From assembly GCA_006538405.1 (NCBI GenBank), contig BJKQ01000004.1, positions 2,914,001-2,978,000 on the forward strand: DNA of 64,000 nt. Direction: 5' to 3'. Each line of letters opens with the position of its first letter. Positions within the stretch are counted from its first letter, which is position 1. The notes below the pieces were generated by a model, which had not been told where the DNA came from, did not search any database, and worked only from the letters and a program-made list of their open reading frames with translations. This stretch comes from Hansfordia pulvinata. Its lineage: Eukaryota; Ascomycota; Sordariomycetes; Xylariales. Below, in pieces: positions 47,682 to 60,000 of the stretch. A program made the position numbers and the translations under genes.

Positions 47682-48395
47682 TCAGTCGTCCGCGATGGTG
47701 ATGCCTTGGGGTTCCTCGGCGCCGGCGCCGGCCATGTGCTGGTCGCCGTCATCGGCCTTGTCCTTATTTGTGCTGCCGCCGGGGATCTTGATATCCTGCC
47801 TCGGGCCCTTGTTGTTGTTGATGTTGTTGCTGCTGCTGTTCTTGGTGGTCTCTAGGCCGCCGTTTTGGCCGTTACCCGCGCCCACTCCTCCTCCACCACC
47901 ACCGCCGCCATTCTTCTTCTCCCGCGCCGCGGCCTCCTTGCGCGCCTTGATGCGGTCCCTCTTCTCGCGGTTGCGGCGGGTCTTGTCGCCGTCGCGGCCC
48001 TCGCGGGCGGCGCGGGCGGCCTCGAAGTCGGCGTCCGCGGCCTCGGCGGCCGTCTCGGCGTCCATGCGGCGCAGGCGCTCGTACTCGCGCCGCCGGCTCG
48101 CCTTGTACACGTGGAACTCGCCCGAGCCGGCTCCGGCCGACGAGCCCTGGACGTTGGTGACTATCTCCGGGGGTGCTGCTGCTGCGGCGCCGCGGGTGGA
48201 GGAGGAGGAGGAGGAGGAAGAAAGGGGGGGCATGCGGATCATCTGGTCCGGCCTGGCGAACAGGGCGTCGAGGGAGGCGGCTTGGGCGGAGCGGGGGTCC
48301 TGCTGCTTCGGCTTGGTGGCTGCGGCTGCGTGGTGGCGGGCTGTGCGGCGCGCGTCCGCCGAGGTCGGGACCGATTCGGGACCTTCGCCTGACAT
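47682..48395 (-). CDS. DUF1168 (PRKRIP1-like) protein
   Basis: ATG at 48393-48395, single exon, 237 aa. The hallmark GSSAGAGSGEFHVYKASRRREYER lies in the middle and matches the core of the DUF1168/PRKRIP1 family (WGSSAGAGSGEFHxYRxxRRRE). It is followed by a charged helix (EAARAAREGRDGDKTRRNREKRDRIKARK) and a Gly/Asn-rich tail. Human PRKRIP1 binds double-stranded RNA and is a component of late catalytic spliceosomes, so a nuclear RNA-related role is expected but not shown here. Poly-Ser (nine S) and poly-Gly runs are fungal-type insertions. Confidence 0.85.
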   Translation of the reverse strand: MSGEGPESVPTSADARRTARHHAAAATKPKQQDPRSAQAASLDALFARPDQMIRMPPLSSSSSSSSTRGAAAAAPPEIVTNVQGSSAGAGSGEFHVYKASRRREYERLRRMDAETAAEAADADFEAARAAREGRDGDKTRRNREKRDRIKARKEAAAREKKNGGGGGGGGVGAGNGQNGGLETTKNSSSNNINNNKGPRQDIKIPGGSTNKDKADDGDQHMAGAGAEEPQGITIADD

Positions 48396-50559
48396 TTTGG
48401 GGGCGGGTGATTATTTTACTTTCCCCCCCCTCTGGATGGGTTGGTCGGTTGGTGATGGTGATGGTGGTGATGGTGGTGGTGGATTGAGACTGTCGAGGAC
48501 GAGGAAGCCGCCTCGCGGTTCGAGTTGGGAGGGGCGAAGACGGACGATGATGAGCTGCGTCGAAGATGTCGGATGTACCTTTGTGTGTAGTGGTTTGGTC
48601 GGTGCGATCGGCAGGGCTGCCCGCGAGTGTTGCTGGTGCCGGTGGGTGGTCGGCTTCACGTTCGAATGGGCAGTGTCGGTCGCGTGCAAAGGTGGCGGGC
48701 TGTCTGTCTGACGGTTTCAACGAAGGCTGTGAGTCTGTCCGCCGAATGCAGGTAGCAGCAACCTTATGACACTATGTACCCAGCCAGCACATCGGCAAGG
48801 CTTGCGCTGGAGTCACTGGGCAAGCATGAGGCTGCGTCAAGTGATTTTAGAGTGGGGCTAGGTACGAGTATCTCCTTACATGTACGCACATGTATGCGTA
48901 CCTATCCAACGAACGACGGCTCTCCTCCGTCTAACGACGCCTCCTGATGTGTAATCTCTAGCTTGGGCATACCAGCCGCTCGAAGACTGTTTAGACGATG
49001 CATTGATTATACCTGACTACATATCTCCTTTCTCACTCCTACTTCAGGCTCCCAAAGGTTCCCTCTGGAGGTCCTTGTCTATCCAAGTCGTACCCACCAT
49101 TCACGATGCACCGGCATGTCAATCCTCTCTCGATGAATGATCACTGGCGCATGTGCTCTACGAGTACATGATGACAGCGCTTGCGGCTGTTCGCTTGCGC
49201 GTCAGTCTCTCTTCTTGAAGACGTTCTATTCATTCGTCCTTTGCTCGCCATACGTCGCGAGGTCGGATCTAAACCCTTGGAGCGCAGTCGCGCGGCTGCA
49301 GGGTCCGGACTCAGACGTGGCGCAAGATCGGCGGTGGGCAGCCAATGAGAGCCGGGGTAATTGGGCGCCGACGGCACGGGCAGGGAAGCCGGCGGCAGGC
49401 TTGCAGTGGATGTCAGGCGCGGCGGGGCTGCCCGAGGCGAGCCGGCAGCCCAAGCTGGAGGTACCTTTGAGTACCTACCTTGGGTGCCTGTACGCCTGGA
49501 GGCCCCGGTAGGCCCGGCAGGGGCCTGATGGAGGGCTCCGACCGAGGATTGGATTGGATCCATGGATGGATGCCTTGGGGCACCGCCCCTCGAAACCGTA
49601 CGGTTACTCGTACCATTCAGTCACTGATGAATGTCATCCAATCCGCACGAGATCCAGGGATCGGGCTCGTTAGCTGAGGCGAGTCCAAGGCCGGCGGGCG
49701 CCAGCATCCTTGGTGGCATGTGGACTGCCGAGCGGCCAAGCACCACGCGGCAATGCCAATGAGCCGGCAATGATTCAGTCGCTTACACCCTCGACCGCAC
49801 TCGTCACGATGCCGTCGCGGCTGATGACAAACGCGCCCATCTCTCGCTTTCCACGCCATACGAGTACTTTACCAACTTACCTACCTTTACTTACATCCAC
49901 ATAATGTAGTCCGTCCCTCACGCCCGCGGGCCGTCTGTCGCTCACATACCCTCCTGCACATCCCATCTGCGTCACCACCCCTCCTACGAGTATTGCGGCC
50001 TCTTACGCCCGCTCTCTTCCTCGCTCCACCTTGTCCCACTCCCGCCCTCTCACTCACTCACTCACCTCCCGTCACATGCGCCCGCCCACTGCAGCATATG
50101 CACAAGACCTGCACGCCTCGACTTGACGAACTAACAACCGACAAACACAGCCATTCGCGTGCCCATCATCTGCACCGCCTCACACCAAACTGCAAACTGC
50201 AAACTGCAGACACCCAGCCACGGCAGTTGGTTGACACACACACGAGTGAGACGGCAGGCCTACGAGCAGAGCTCCTCCAACAACCGTCCTCCGCTGGCAA
50301 CCCGACATTTGCCTCTCCCGCACGCCAGCGCCTCCCAACGATCATCCCTGCCCTGCACATGCGATAAGGCGCTTGGACGCTTCAACCCTGCCTATACTTC
50401 ACCCTTCTCGCGCCAACGACCCGTCCGAGTCGGCCCAAGAGCCTTTCTACAAAAGGAACTCATGCTGCCGTAGCTTCACCTCAAGCCGCCTCCTCTACAC
50501 TCTGCACTGCTGCCCCATACCGGCCGCCTTGCTGCTCTACCTATAGACAAACACACAAC
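48396..50559. other. Divergent intergenic region, no gene recognised
   Basis: Lies between the divergent DUF1168 and phosphatase genes. TACGAGTA-type motifs occur at about 48863, 49159, 49604, 49859 and 49984. The C-rich stretch from about 49900 to 50559 is probably promoter and 5'UTR of the downstream gene. Confidence 0.55.
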
Positions 50560-52361
50560 ATGGGTCTTCCAAGGCTCATCATACTGATCCGCCACGCCCA
50601 GTCGGAGGGCAACAGTACGTCCACAGTCTCCCGCAGTTTCACTCCGCTCTGCCCTTGTGCAAGACCGGGCGCATCGCCAGCTGACCGTCCCCTTGCTTCC
50701 AGAAAACAGAGACATCCACCAGTCGGTCCCTGATCACCGCGTCAAACTCACTCAAGATGGCTGGGCCCAGGCCCGAGACGCCGGCCGCCGCCTGCGCGAC
50801 ATGCTCCGCCCCGACGACACCCTTCAGTTCTTCACCTCGCCCTACACGCGCACTCGCGAGACGACCGAGGGCATCCTCCAGACTCTGACCGAAGACCACC
50901 CCGACCAAGACCCGAGCCCTTTCCAGCGCGACGATATCAACGTCTGGGAAGAGCCCCGCCTGCGCGAGCAGGACTTTGGCAACTTCCAGCCCTGCAGCGC
51001 CGAGATGGAGCGCATGTGGCAAGAGCGAGCCGACTACGGCCATTTTTTCTACCGGATCCCCAACGGCGAGAGCGCCGCCGATGCTTACGACCGCGTCTCG
51101 GGCTTCAACGAGAGTCTGTGGCGCCAGTTCAACGAAGACGACTTTCCCAGTGTTTGCATCCTCGGTATGTCTCCTGCTCGAAAGCCCAGATTGGCCTTGT
51201 AGAAGGCAAACCGCACTAGGCTCCCCAGGCCCGGACACTAACACCAGCTTGCTAGTCACCCACGGCCTCATGTCCCGCGTCTTCCTCATGAAATGGTACC
51301 ATTACACCGTCGAGCATTTCGAGGACCTGCGCAACATCAACCACTGCGAGTTTCTCATCATGCGGAAACAGCCCGACAAGACGAAATACCTGCTAGAGAC
51401 GAAGCTCCGTACGTGGTCCGAGTTGCGACGCGAAAGGGCGGCGGCCAAGGCCAAGGAAGCCAAAGAAAAGGGCATCCCTGTCGAGCACCTCAAGCTGAAT
51501 CGAAGCCCGTCCATCCCCAGCGTGCCCCGGAGATGGGGCGGGTGTCCCGAGGGTTGCAACCACAGCAAACATTTCAAGATCCGGCGCGACCTGCTGGAGC
51601 TTCGTCAGCATGATGAAAATCATGCCAAGCACAGCGTTTCGCACATCACCAACGGCAACACATACAGCCCCAATCGCAGGCCACAGGTCAGAAACCCACC
51701 GGCCAACAACTCGGAAGACGACTCGGATGACCCCCGCGGCCATATCACACCTCCGCCGGCTATCGACATCACGCAGCCGCGCGAAGACGGAGCATCCTCC
51801 ACGGAGGGCACCCCGCCGCGTCCGACGTTGGCGGGCAACCACCACCGGCCGCCCCGCCACAACGCCGTCAAGACGCCGCAGCAGAAACTCGCCCTCCTGC
51901 ACCTTGGGCGCGACTTTGGCGGGACGTACTCGGGTCACGGCAGCGAAGAGGAGACGACGGACATCTCGGAGGACGACGCGCGGCGGCGCCTGGCCAACCG
52001 GGCCGAGCGCGCCAAGACGGGCGAACGCACCGGGCCCTCGCCCACCACGCCGACGGCGCCGTCGGTGGGGATGCCGGCGTCGCCAACGGCCGGTGGGAGC
52101 CCGGCCAGCCCGAGCAAGGCGCAGCAGTCGCACGTCGGGTTCTGCGGGTCGTGCGGGCGCCATCACCACCAGCCACAGCCCGTCGGCACCCACTCGCATC
52201 ACCTGCACCCGCACGGGCGCGTGAACCACGCCAACAGGCTGGGAGATGCCTCGGGGACAGAGGACCAGGGCTCGGATGACGGCGGAGACGAGGCGGACGG
52301 GGAGCAGGACCTGGAAAAGGCCGAGACCGCGGACCGCAGCATACGGGGTAGTGTGTACTGA
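50560..52361 (+). CDS. Histidine phosphatase / phosphoglycerate-mutase-like protein (yeast Det1-like)
   Basis: Exons are 50560-50614, 50703-51164 and 51256-52361, with CTGAC/CTAAC branch sites and matching phases; 540 aa. The catalytic domain fills the first roughly 260 residues: the RHG-type motif RHAQSEGN (residues 11-18) with the phosphorylated His, FFTSPYTRTRET with its Arg, REQDFGNF with the acidic residue, and VTHGLMSR with the second His, split by intron 2. The later roughly 280 residues are disordered, His/Pro/Ser-rich and acidic at the end, a fungal extension. The N-terminus LPRLIILIRHAQSEGN resembles yeast Det1, an acid phosphatase linked to sterol transport; substrate and role here are inferred. 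Not a glycolytic mutase: the insertion pattern and tail differ. Confidence 0.9.
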
Positions 52362-52450
52362 GCCGGGCGGCTCATATGCCCGATGCTTCTCGACTGCCGC
52401 ACCCGGCACGGAGGGTGTTTGAGAGTCGGGCTACGGGGATTCACAACGAT

Positions 52451-52477
<27 letters not shown>
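52451..52477. repeat. (GAC)9 microsatellite
   Basis: Uninterrupted trinucleotide repeat just downstream of the phosphatase stop codon. Confidence 0.95.
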
Positions 52478-52481
<4 letters not shown>

Positions 52482-53585
52482 CATGACCCGAGAAAAGAAA
52501 AAGTCCACAAGCAGCGCTTGAATTTGTAATTGTAATAGACAGTCCACAGGTTGAAGTTGGCAGAAAGACCCCGTATCGAGAATTGCGACGGGGCTGGTAT
52601 CATGGACTTTCTTGAGCTGAGGTTGAAGTAGCAGATAGACCAGAAAGATGAACCTACAGGTATTTGATACCATTTGCTCGCCAACACCGCGTCTGTCTCC
52701 AGACGCACTTGAGAAGAGAGCCTCGGATGTTCGCGTCACACCACCCCATTGAAGAGCGGGAGGTCACTCGTCGCCGGGCCAGTCTGAAGATGTAACTCCC
52801 GTGGGCGCGGCGCAGTCCTGGGCCACCCCGCGTCTACGTTCACGGCTCTTGGGTGTGTGTCCTGGTTCTAAGTGCATGGTAGAAGGGGACGGCGAGTCCC
52901 TTAGGCCGACCATCTCCGTGGTAGAAAAGGTTCTTCTTGCACGCGTACCCGTGCAGGTCGGCACCATGGAAATCTGAGGTCCCTCTCCCATTTGTCGGAT
53001 CTGCCCCTCTCCCACGCCCAGAGTTGTCTATCACGTTTATCCACTTCTCGGTCAGATCCCAAGCCAGGTTGTCAGCCGCTTTCGGCGTGGTTCCCCGCTG
53101 TCGTGCTCCTTGGCGTTAGCAGCGCAACGCTGCGATTCTACGAGTACGACGGAGGTACGACCCCTCTGCTTAGGATGGGACAGGGTAACAGGGTCCTCGA
53201 CAAAAATCCAAGGTACACCCCTAGGTACCTACCCACGACCTGAACACTGTCGGGGGGGGGGGCTGGAGTCGCCCATGTTCTCGCACGGCCTGCTGGCGGC
53301 ACCCGTCGTCGCCTGCCGCTCCAGCACACGACCAGCAGGTACTCGCATTAGACGGCCACCAGCTGGAGGCTACTCGTGCCCAGTGTACCTCGCGCCTGGG
53401 CTGCCCTCCACTGACAGCGGCTCCTTCACCCGGCGCTGCCACGTTCCGTTGCCCTGTCGAGGTCCTGCCTGCTGCGCTGCCCTGGTTCCAGTCGTGGACC
53501 TAGGCTGCCCTTCGCAGAATCCTGGCCCACGCTTCTGTGCTTTCGCCTTTACCCTTCAATCCGATCCGTGGCCACGCACTGCTCT

Positions 53586-53612
53586 GCACTGCACTGCACT
53601 GCACTGCACTGC
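53586..53612. repeat. (GCACT)n pentanucleotide repeat
   Basis: About five copies of GCACT. Confidence 0.9.
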
Positions 53613-54242
53613 TTCCGTGTCGCAATCAGCACTGCTGCGCTTGGCCTGCCGATCACCTCCCATCCCATCCCAACCGCCTGGGTATCCGTACGAGTGCTCG
53701 TACCAGCATCTCAGGTCCTCGCCGCCACTCGACTCGTGCAGTCCACGAGGCACCCAGACACAACTCTGCCCGCCTCAGTCTCTGGACTCCCACTGCCTCC
53801 CCGCCGTGCCCCCCGTGCCCCCCGTCCGGAAGATTCTGCACGCAGCAGCAGCACGACACGGCGCTGTCCCGACTGCGTCCCACTTGGTCCCCGGTCTCGA
53901 ACCACCACCACATTCGAGCCACCGCCCGCTCTCGTCCCTCTCCGTCCACCGCCCTCCGCCCGACGGCCGACCGCCATCACCACCCTTGCTGTCGCCTCGT
54001 CGCACCACCCCGCCCTCGTTTCCCGGCGCGCGCCCCCGCTCTGCAGCCTCGAGCCAAGCCCTGCGTCTGCGGCCCCATCGCCCTCGCGGCCACCCCCGCC
54101 TTCTCTCCTCCTCCATCCCTGTTGTCGCCACCCCGCGCCCGCCCGCGCGTGCTCTGGTGTCGCCGCTCTTCTGCGCTGCGCCCGCCTCCGAGCCTCTCCT
54201 CGCGTTGAGCATTCTGGTCTCGTCTCCATCCACACCGCAACC

Positions 54243-55839
54243 ATGGCGCGCGTCTACCACGATGTCAACCAGAACATGCCCCGCAGTTATTGGGATTACG
54301 ACTCTGTGAACATCAGTGAGTCGAGCAGTCTGCCTTGCCCTTCCATTATCCTGTTCTCCCGCCATCGCCCACCGCCACTCTGGCCGCAATCATCCTGCCC
54401 TGCATCTCCATCGCTCTAGATCCAAGCTGCCCTGCCACCGCCTAACCGTGCAACGACATTTGACTGACTGCGGATTCTTCAGGCTGGGGCGTACTTGAGA
54501 ACTACGAAGTTGTCCGCAAAATTGGTATGTGCTCACTTTGTCATCTCTCGGGCCTCCGACGACCTTCTATCGGGCCTATCCCTCAGACAGCCTGACTGAC
54601 CTGCCGCAGGCCGTGGCAAATACAGCGAGGTATTCGAGGGTATCAACATCGTCAACTACCAGAAATGCGTGGTCAAGGTTCTCAAGCCAGTTAAGAAGAA
54701 GAAGATCAAGCGTGAGATCAAGATCCTGCAGAACCTTTCTGGTGGGCCCAATATCGTTGCCCTTCTCGACGTCGTCCGCGACAGCCAGGTATGCCCATCT
54801 TGCCCGCAGCCTGCTTGCATCGACCACCATGCGCGCTGCTCATGCAGCGTACCCCGGACCCCTCAGCGCCCGAATATCCACAGCCAGCAGGACCATGCTG
54901 ACCGTTGTATCCGTTGCGCAGAGTAAGACACCTTCGCTGATCTTCGAAAATGTCAACAACACCGATTTCCGGAGCCTCTACCCCAAGTTCAACGACATAG
55001 ATGTCAGGTACTACATCTTTGAGCTGCTCAAGGCTCTCGACTTCTGCCACAGCAAGGGCATCATGCACCGGGACGTCAAGCCCCACAACGTTATGATCGA
55101 TCATGAGAACCGAAAGGTCAGTCCCAACCCCCGCCCAGGCTGCGCTGGCTTTGTGTTGCTTACTGACCCATGTTGCCCTGCAGCTCCGGCTGATTGACTG
55201 GGGTTTGGCTGAGTTCTACCACCCACAAACCGAGTATAACGTGCGCGTAAGTTACCTACCCCCCAAGAATTAGGTCCGCCGGCCGAGATTGCCTCGAGCT
55301 GTAGCTGATACCCCTCAGGTTGCCTCAAGGTACTTCAAGGGCCCCGAACTGCTAGTGGACTTCCAGGAGTACGACTACAGCCTGGACATGTGGAGTCTGG
55401 GTGCCATGTTCGCCTCCATGATCTTCCGCAAAGAGCCCTTCTTCCACGGTAACAGCAACTCGGATCAGCTCGTTAAGATCGCCAAGGTGCTCGGCACGGA
55501 CGACCTGTTCGACTACTGTGACAAGTATGAAATCGAACTGGACCCCCAGTATGACGATATCTTGGGTCGCTTCCAAAAGAAGCCTTGGCACAGTTTTGTC
55601 AACTCAGAGAACCAGAGATTTGTGTCTAACGAGGCTATTGATTTCTTGGACAAGCTCCTGCGATACGACCACCAGGTGGGTCGATTACCACCACAAACCA
55701 GTCGACACGTGCTAACATGTATCTTCAGGAACGATTGACAGCCAAAGAGGCCATGGACCATCAATACTTTGCCCCCATCCACGACGAAGCCACCCTGAAA
55801 CAGTATCTGAACGGCGCCACTGTCAGCTCGGAGTCCTAG
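54243..55839 (+). CDS. cka1: Casein kinase II catalytic subunit alpha
   Basis: Seven exons: 54243-54315, 54483-54524, 54610-54788, 54922-55116, 55184-55246, 55319-55675 and 55729-55839. All six introns have GT..AG ends and matching phases; coding length is 1020 bases, 339 aa, the usual size. The order is CK2-specific: [15 protein letters not shown] at the N-terminus, Gly loop GRGKYSEVF, the basic cluster [13 protein letters not shown], catalytic [14 protein letters not shown] ([10 protein letters not shown]) instead of DFG, and [14 protein letters not shown]2 is a constitutive acidophilic Ser/Thr kinase in nucleus and cytosol, usually with a beta subunit that is not in this window. The gene is convergent with the scm3-like gene. 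Confidence 0.97.
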
Positions 55840-57043
55840 TCTGACACGGAGCCGACACCTTAGAACAGGACCCTCGGGAGGAAAGCACCACGCGTAGGAT
55901 TCGGCGGCTCCCGGTGACCTCCGGCTTGCTTGGCGCAGTCCAAGCACTAGTTCCTGGCACGATGCCGGGCAGGTAGCGCTGACACAGGGCCGCAACAAGG
56001 ACGCCGCACCGCCCAACCCAAGCAAGACTGATAGGGGTCGAGACTCGGAAGAACATGAATGGATTATCGAGATACCCACCATCCAGCCTAGACAACAAGA
56101 GCTGAGGACCCGGACTTGGGCCTGCGTACCAATTTTCAAGGCATGCATACTTACTGACCCGCACATGTACTTCACCGCCACCTAAGCCTGTGTCTGGTTT
56201 GCGCCCTTCTGAGACGGGGAGTGGCATTTAGACGAGCTGCAGGCTGTCCGGCAAGAGTCGCGCGGGGGTGTGGTCTGGAAGAACGGTGGCGGGGATCTGC
56301 ACGCTATCAAGGCGGCGTCACTGGGGGAGGTGCAGGCTGTCGAGGCGTCCAGCTTCGCCAAGCAAGGAAGATGCCGCTTCTTCATTGATAGAACAGCACA
56401 GAGTAAAACCATGGTGCCTTGACCCCGCAAGGCATTTGTTCTCTGCTCCACAGGACGCACCCGGCCCCCTTGTCGCAGTGTTGCCGGGCTCGCCCGCTTA
56501 GCGCATTATACTTTCTCCTTTTAATACATAGTAGTTCAGCAAACTCTCAGAATAAAGCCCACGTGGCACGGATGCTGGCGTGCAGTGTCGGTCGCCGATG
56601 AGAAATCTGTGTCTTCCGTCTACTGCAAAGCTGCTGAATCCTCTACGTACAGGGGCCCGTCTCATGCTGCTGAGCTAAGCGTGTGCGATTGCACGCGTGT
56701 ATTTGGCCAGGTGGTTCATGCAGCTCGAATAGCGAGCGCAGTCTGGAAAGCTGTCCCAGGCGAGATATTCGGTATTGGACGTACATCTTCGAGGTAATAC
56801 ATACATATCTGGTGGTGAAGATTCCACATGAGGAACACGCCGGACACGCCGCATGATCTTTCCCCCTGTCCCTTCCAACACAGCCTGTGCCTGGCGCTGC
56901 ACCCCTATGGTAGAGGAGAATAAAACATCAAGACCTCCCGGATCTGACCAGATACCGACATCGGCACCCTCTGCACACACGACGGCACATGCACCCACAC
57001 TTTCGACTCCCGATATGAAGCTGGTTCTCTTGAGGGCCCCACC
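55840..57043. other. Convergent intergenic region, no gene recognised
   Basis: 3'UTRs of the CK2 and scm3-like genes. No domain-bearing ORF. Confidence 0.6.
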
Positions 57044-60000
57044 TTACCGGCAGCACGAGAAGCAAAAGTCGCGGTCGCACTCGAACCCGTCGACGCCGCA
57101 CCGCCGCACCGTCCCGCCCGGCGACTGCACCACGTCGCCAAGAAGCAGCGGCGGCGGGACGTCGTGGGCGGCGGCGGCGGCGGTGGCGGCCATGCTGCCT
57201 CGCTTCCGCTTGTTCTTTCCCGGCGGCGGCGGCGTGCGCGGAGCTGCGACGGACGGTATGTCCATGTCGCTGCGACGACGGGACAGCTGGCGGCCGCCGC
57301 GGCTGCGGGGCTCGAGGAGCGAGCGGGCCGACAGCAGCGGAGAGCTCTGCGCCGTGCCGGTTCCGGCGCCGGCGCCGGCGCGCTGGAGGGGCTTCTGAAT
57401 GCGCGGGTTTGTGGACCCGGCGGACGGCGACCGACGCTGCTGCTGCTGCTGCTGCTGTCTGCTCGGGCTAGTAGCAACTGGGGCGATGCTGCGCGTGCGG
57501 TCCGCCAGCACGAGCGTGGGCTTCCTGCCACCTGAGGCGCTGAGACTGTTGCCCCTCGTGGGCGAGGGTGACGCGTCCCTACTGTTGATGCTGCCACGGC
57601 CGAGCCGTCGCCACTGCACAGCCTCGGGGCCGCGGACGCTCAAGGAGAACGAGGGTGTGCCGGGAGACCGGAGGATGCTCAGTTCGTCGAGGTCGTCCTC
57701 GTCCTCGTCTTCACCGGGGCGTCCAGTGGTGGGCATGGGCACTAGCGATGACAGCGGCACAACCTTGCGGTGGCGGCGGCGCTGGCGGCTCCCATGGGGG
57801 CTGCCCTGGTCTTCGCTGGCGGCATGGCCTCCGACTTCCTCGTCCGCCGCTTCTTGGTCCGCAACGGAGGTCTGACGCTTGAGAGGGCTCGACCTGTGCG
57901 GCGTGTGCGCGGCACGCGCCCTTTGTCTGCTGCTCGGGGTCTCCAATCTCCCTGTCTTCCCGCGAGAAGGGCCCGTTGGGGTCGACGGTGGCGGCGTCGA
58001 TGCCGCAGGAGGCCTCTTGCTTGGACTGGGGGCGGAGCGCCGCGTAGGCGATGAAACAGAATCTAGTCGTCCTACGTCACCCGCAGCGACAGATGTTGCA
58101 GCCTCGGCATCTTCCGTGCTGGATCCCGCCTTCGGTGGTTCGGAGGAAGACGAGTCCGCCCGTCCTCTCCTCTGCTTGGTAGTCGGGCTCGATGGCGGCG
58201 GTGAATGACTGACGTTGTTCCCAGCCGGGTCCGCGGTCTCATTGAGAGCTCCCAGCGACGGGCTCGATCTGAGCTGTGGCTCGCGAGAGTCATGTGCGAG
58301 ATCCTGAGCGGGCGAGGTGTCGTTTGTCTCGCCGTCGATGGCATCTTCAAAAGTCTGCTGAGGCGAGGCTTGTCTCGAGCCCTCATTTTCTGCTGCTTCG
58401 TCCACGTCGGGCATCCCTGCCAAGAAGCCCGTACGTTCAGCATGGGCTGCAGCGACACGAGACGAGACGCAAGACACATCTGGCGTCTCTGGTACAACCC
58501 TTTCTATCCTCCTCTCTGGCGTCGGGGGCGCCGCCTTGCTAGTACCATCTTCGTCATGGAATTCAAGCTCTTCGGCATCGGCCCCATTGATAGCCCCCGC
58601 GCCGACCTTCTGCCCGGATCCAGCTTCTGTCCCAGGAGCTGGATTTGTGGTTTCACTGGGATAGGGAGGCATACGGACAAGGTCTTCGTCGTCGTCGTCT
58701 GAAAACAGATACGATGGGTCTGGCTCGTTCCGTCTGAAAACCTCTGGCGATCTCCCAGTTGCTGTTTCGCGCACTGAAGGCACGTATTCGGGTGTCCCAG
58801 CTGGGGCGCTACCCGTAGCTTCCGCGCTGGAACCGACCTCTCCGACGGCTTGCAACTCAGAGTCAGGCTGAGCAGCAGAATCGCCCGTTTTTTCACTCTC
58901 AGCCGCCGGTCTACTCTGGAGAGAATATATCCTCACGTAGAAGTCTGTCTTCTTTGGGGACTTGTACTCCTTGGCCGGGGTGGAAGACTCATTGTTCTTC
59001 TGTTCGTTGCTCCGTTGCCCGTTGGCGGCCAGAGCCTCTCTGTGCTTTGCATGGGGACTCTTTGGCTGTTTGGAGGCCGATTTCTCCCCTTTGTGTGACA
59101 GAGGACTCTGGCTCTCTCCAGATCTGGTCGCAGGGGTGGGTGACGTCCCGGCTAGACGTGTCGCCCTGCTAGTTTTCGTACTTTTCAATTTGACGGGCTG
59201 TCTTGGGCGCCGCGTCGGTTCGCTCCAAGCTTTGTCAGAAGTCGGTCGCGGGCCTGTTCGTGTAGGAGAACCATCAGAAAGCTCCGAGTCAACCCCTTCT
59301 CTTTCTGCGCTCCTATTTCTAGGTGTCGTATTGGGGGCTCCCCGAGTTGAGCCACTCGCCAATATCTCATCCGCATCGCCCACTTCTTGGTCTGCATGTT
59401 GAGCAGTAGCGGACTCAGATATTTCGCGTTGTGCGTGGCCGCTAACTGGTCGTCTGGTTCTGTGGCTTCTTTGCAATTCGTACAAACGATGCAGCGGCCG
59501 GGCTCGCCCGAGACTGTCATACTGGAGAGTCGCCGCCAACTTTGATGAGTAGCTGCTGATGCCGAGACTGGGGCGGGCCGGCATGGGAATATCAGGAACA
59601 TCCCACGCTGGGTCGGGGGTGGGGCTCGCGAAAGGAGAGGGCCTAGAGACAAAGGGGTCCGAGAGGCCTTGTGGCTCACTCCACGGATCTGAGTTGTGAG
59701 TCTGAGCTTTCGAATGGGGCGAGGTTTGGGCCGCTGTTGCCGCTGTCTTGGCTGGAGGGGCAGACTTCTGAGTTGAGGGGTCCTTGCTATCGTCGTCGTC
59801 GTCGCTTGACCAGTCATCGTCACGCTCGTTGAGAGAGTTCAAATGCCCATTGTCGATTATGACCTCGCCCGAGTCAAGGTCGATCTCGTCGCCCACGCCC
59901 TCAAAGTCGCGTCCATACTTTTCAAAGATGCTTTCAAAAGTCGACTTGAGTCTCCCTGCAGCCTTGGCGCGGCCCTTGTCCAGCTGATATGTAGGATCCT

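Larger units (their letters stand above)
52362..54242. other. Intergenic upstream of CK2 alpha
   Basis: Contains (GAC)9 at 52451-52477, a GCACT pentanucleotide repeat at about 53586-53612, TACGAGTA motifs (53139, 53688-53703) and a C-rich stretch to 54242 that is probably the CK2 promoter and 5'UTR. Open frames through the C-rich stretch are Pro/Arg/Ser-rich shadows. Confidence 0.6.

Noticed and set aside
53885..53905. tRNA B-box-like sequence (minus strand GGTTCGAGACC)
   Set aside because: The flanking bases do not form a 5-bp T-stem (at least one mismatch and one wobble) and no A-box or acceptor stem was found.
53110..54420. Pro/Ser/Arg-rich ORFs of 200-400 codons before CK2 alpha
   Set aside because: Three overlapping plus-strand frames are equally open through C-rich DNA, the signature of a compositionally biased 5'UTR or promoter rather than a gene.
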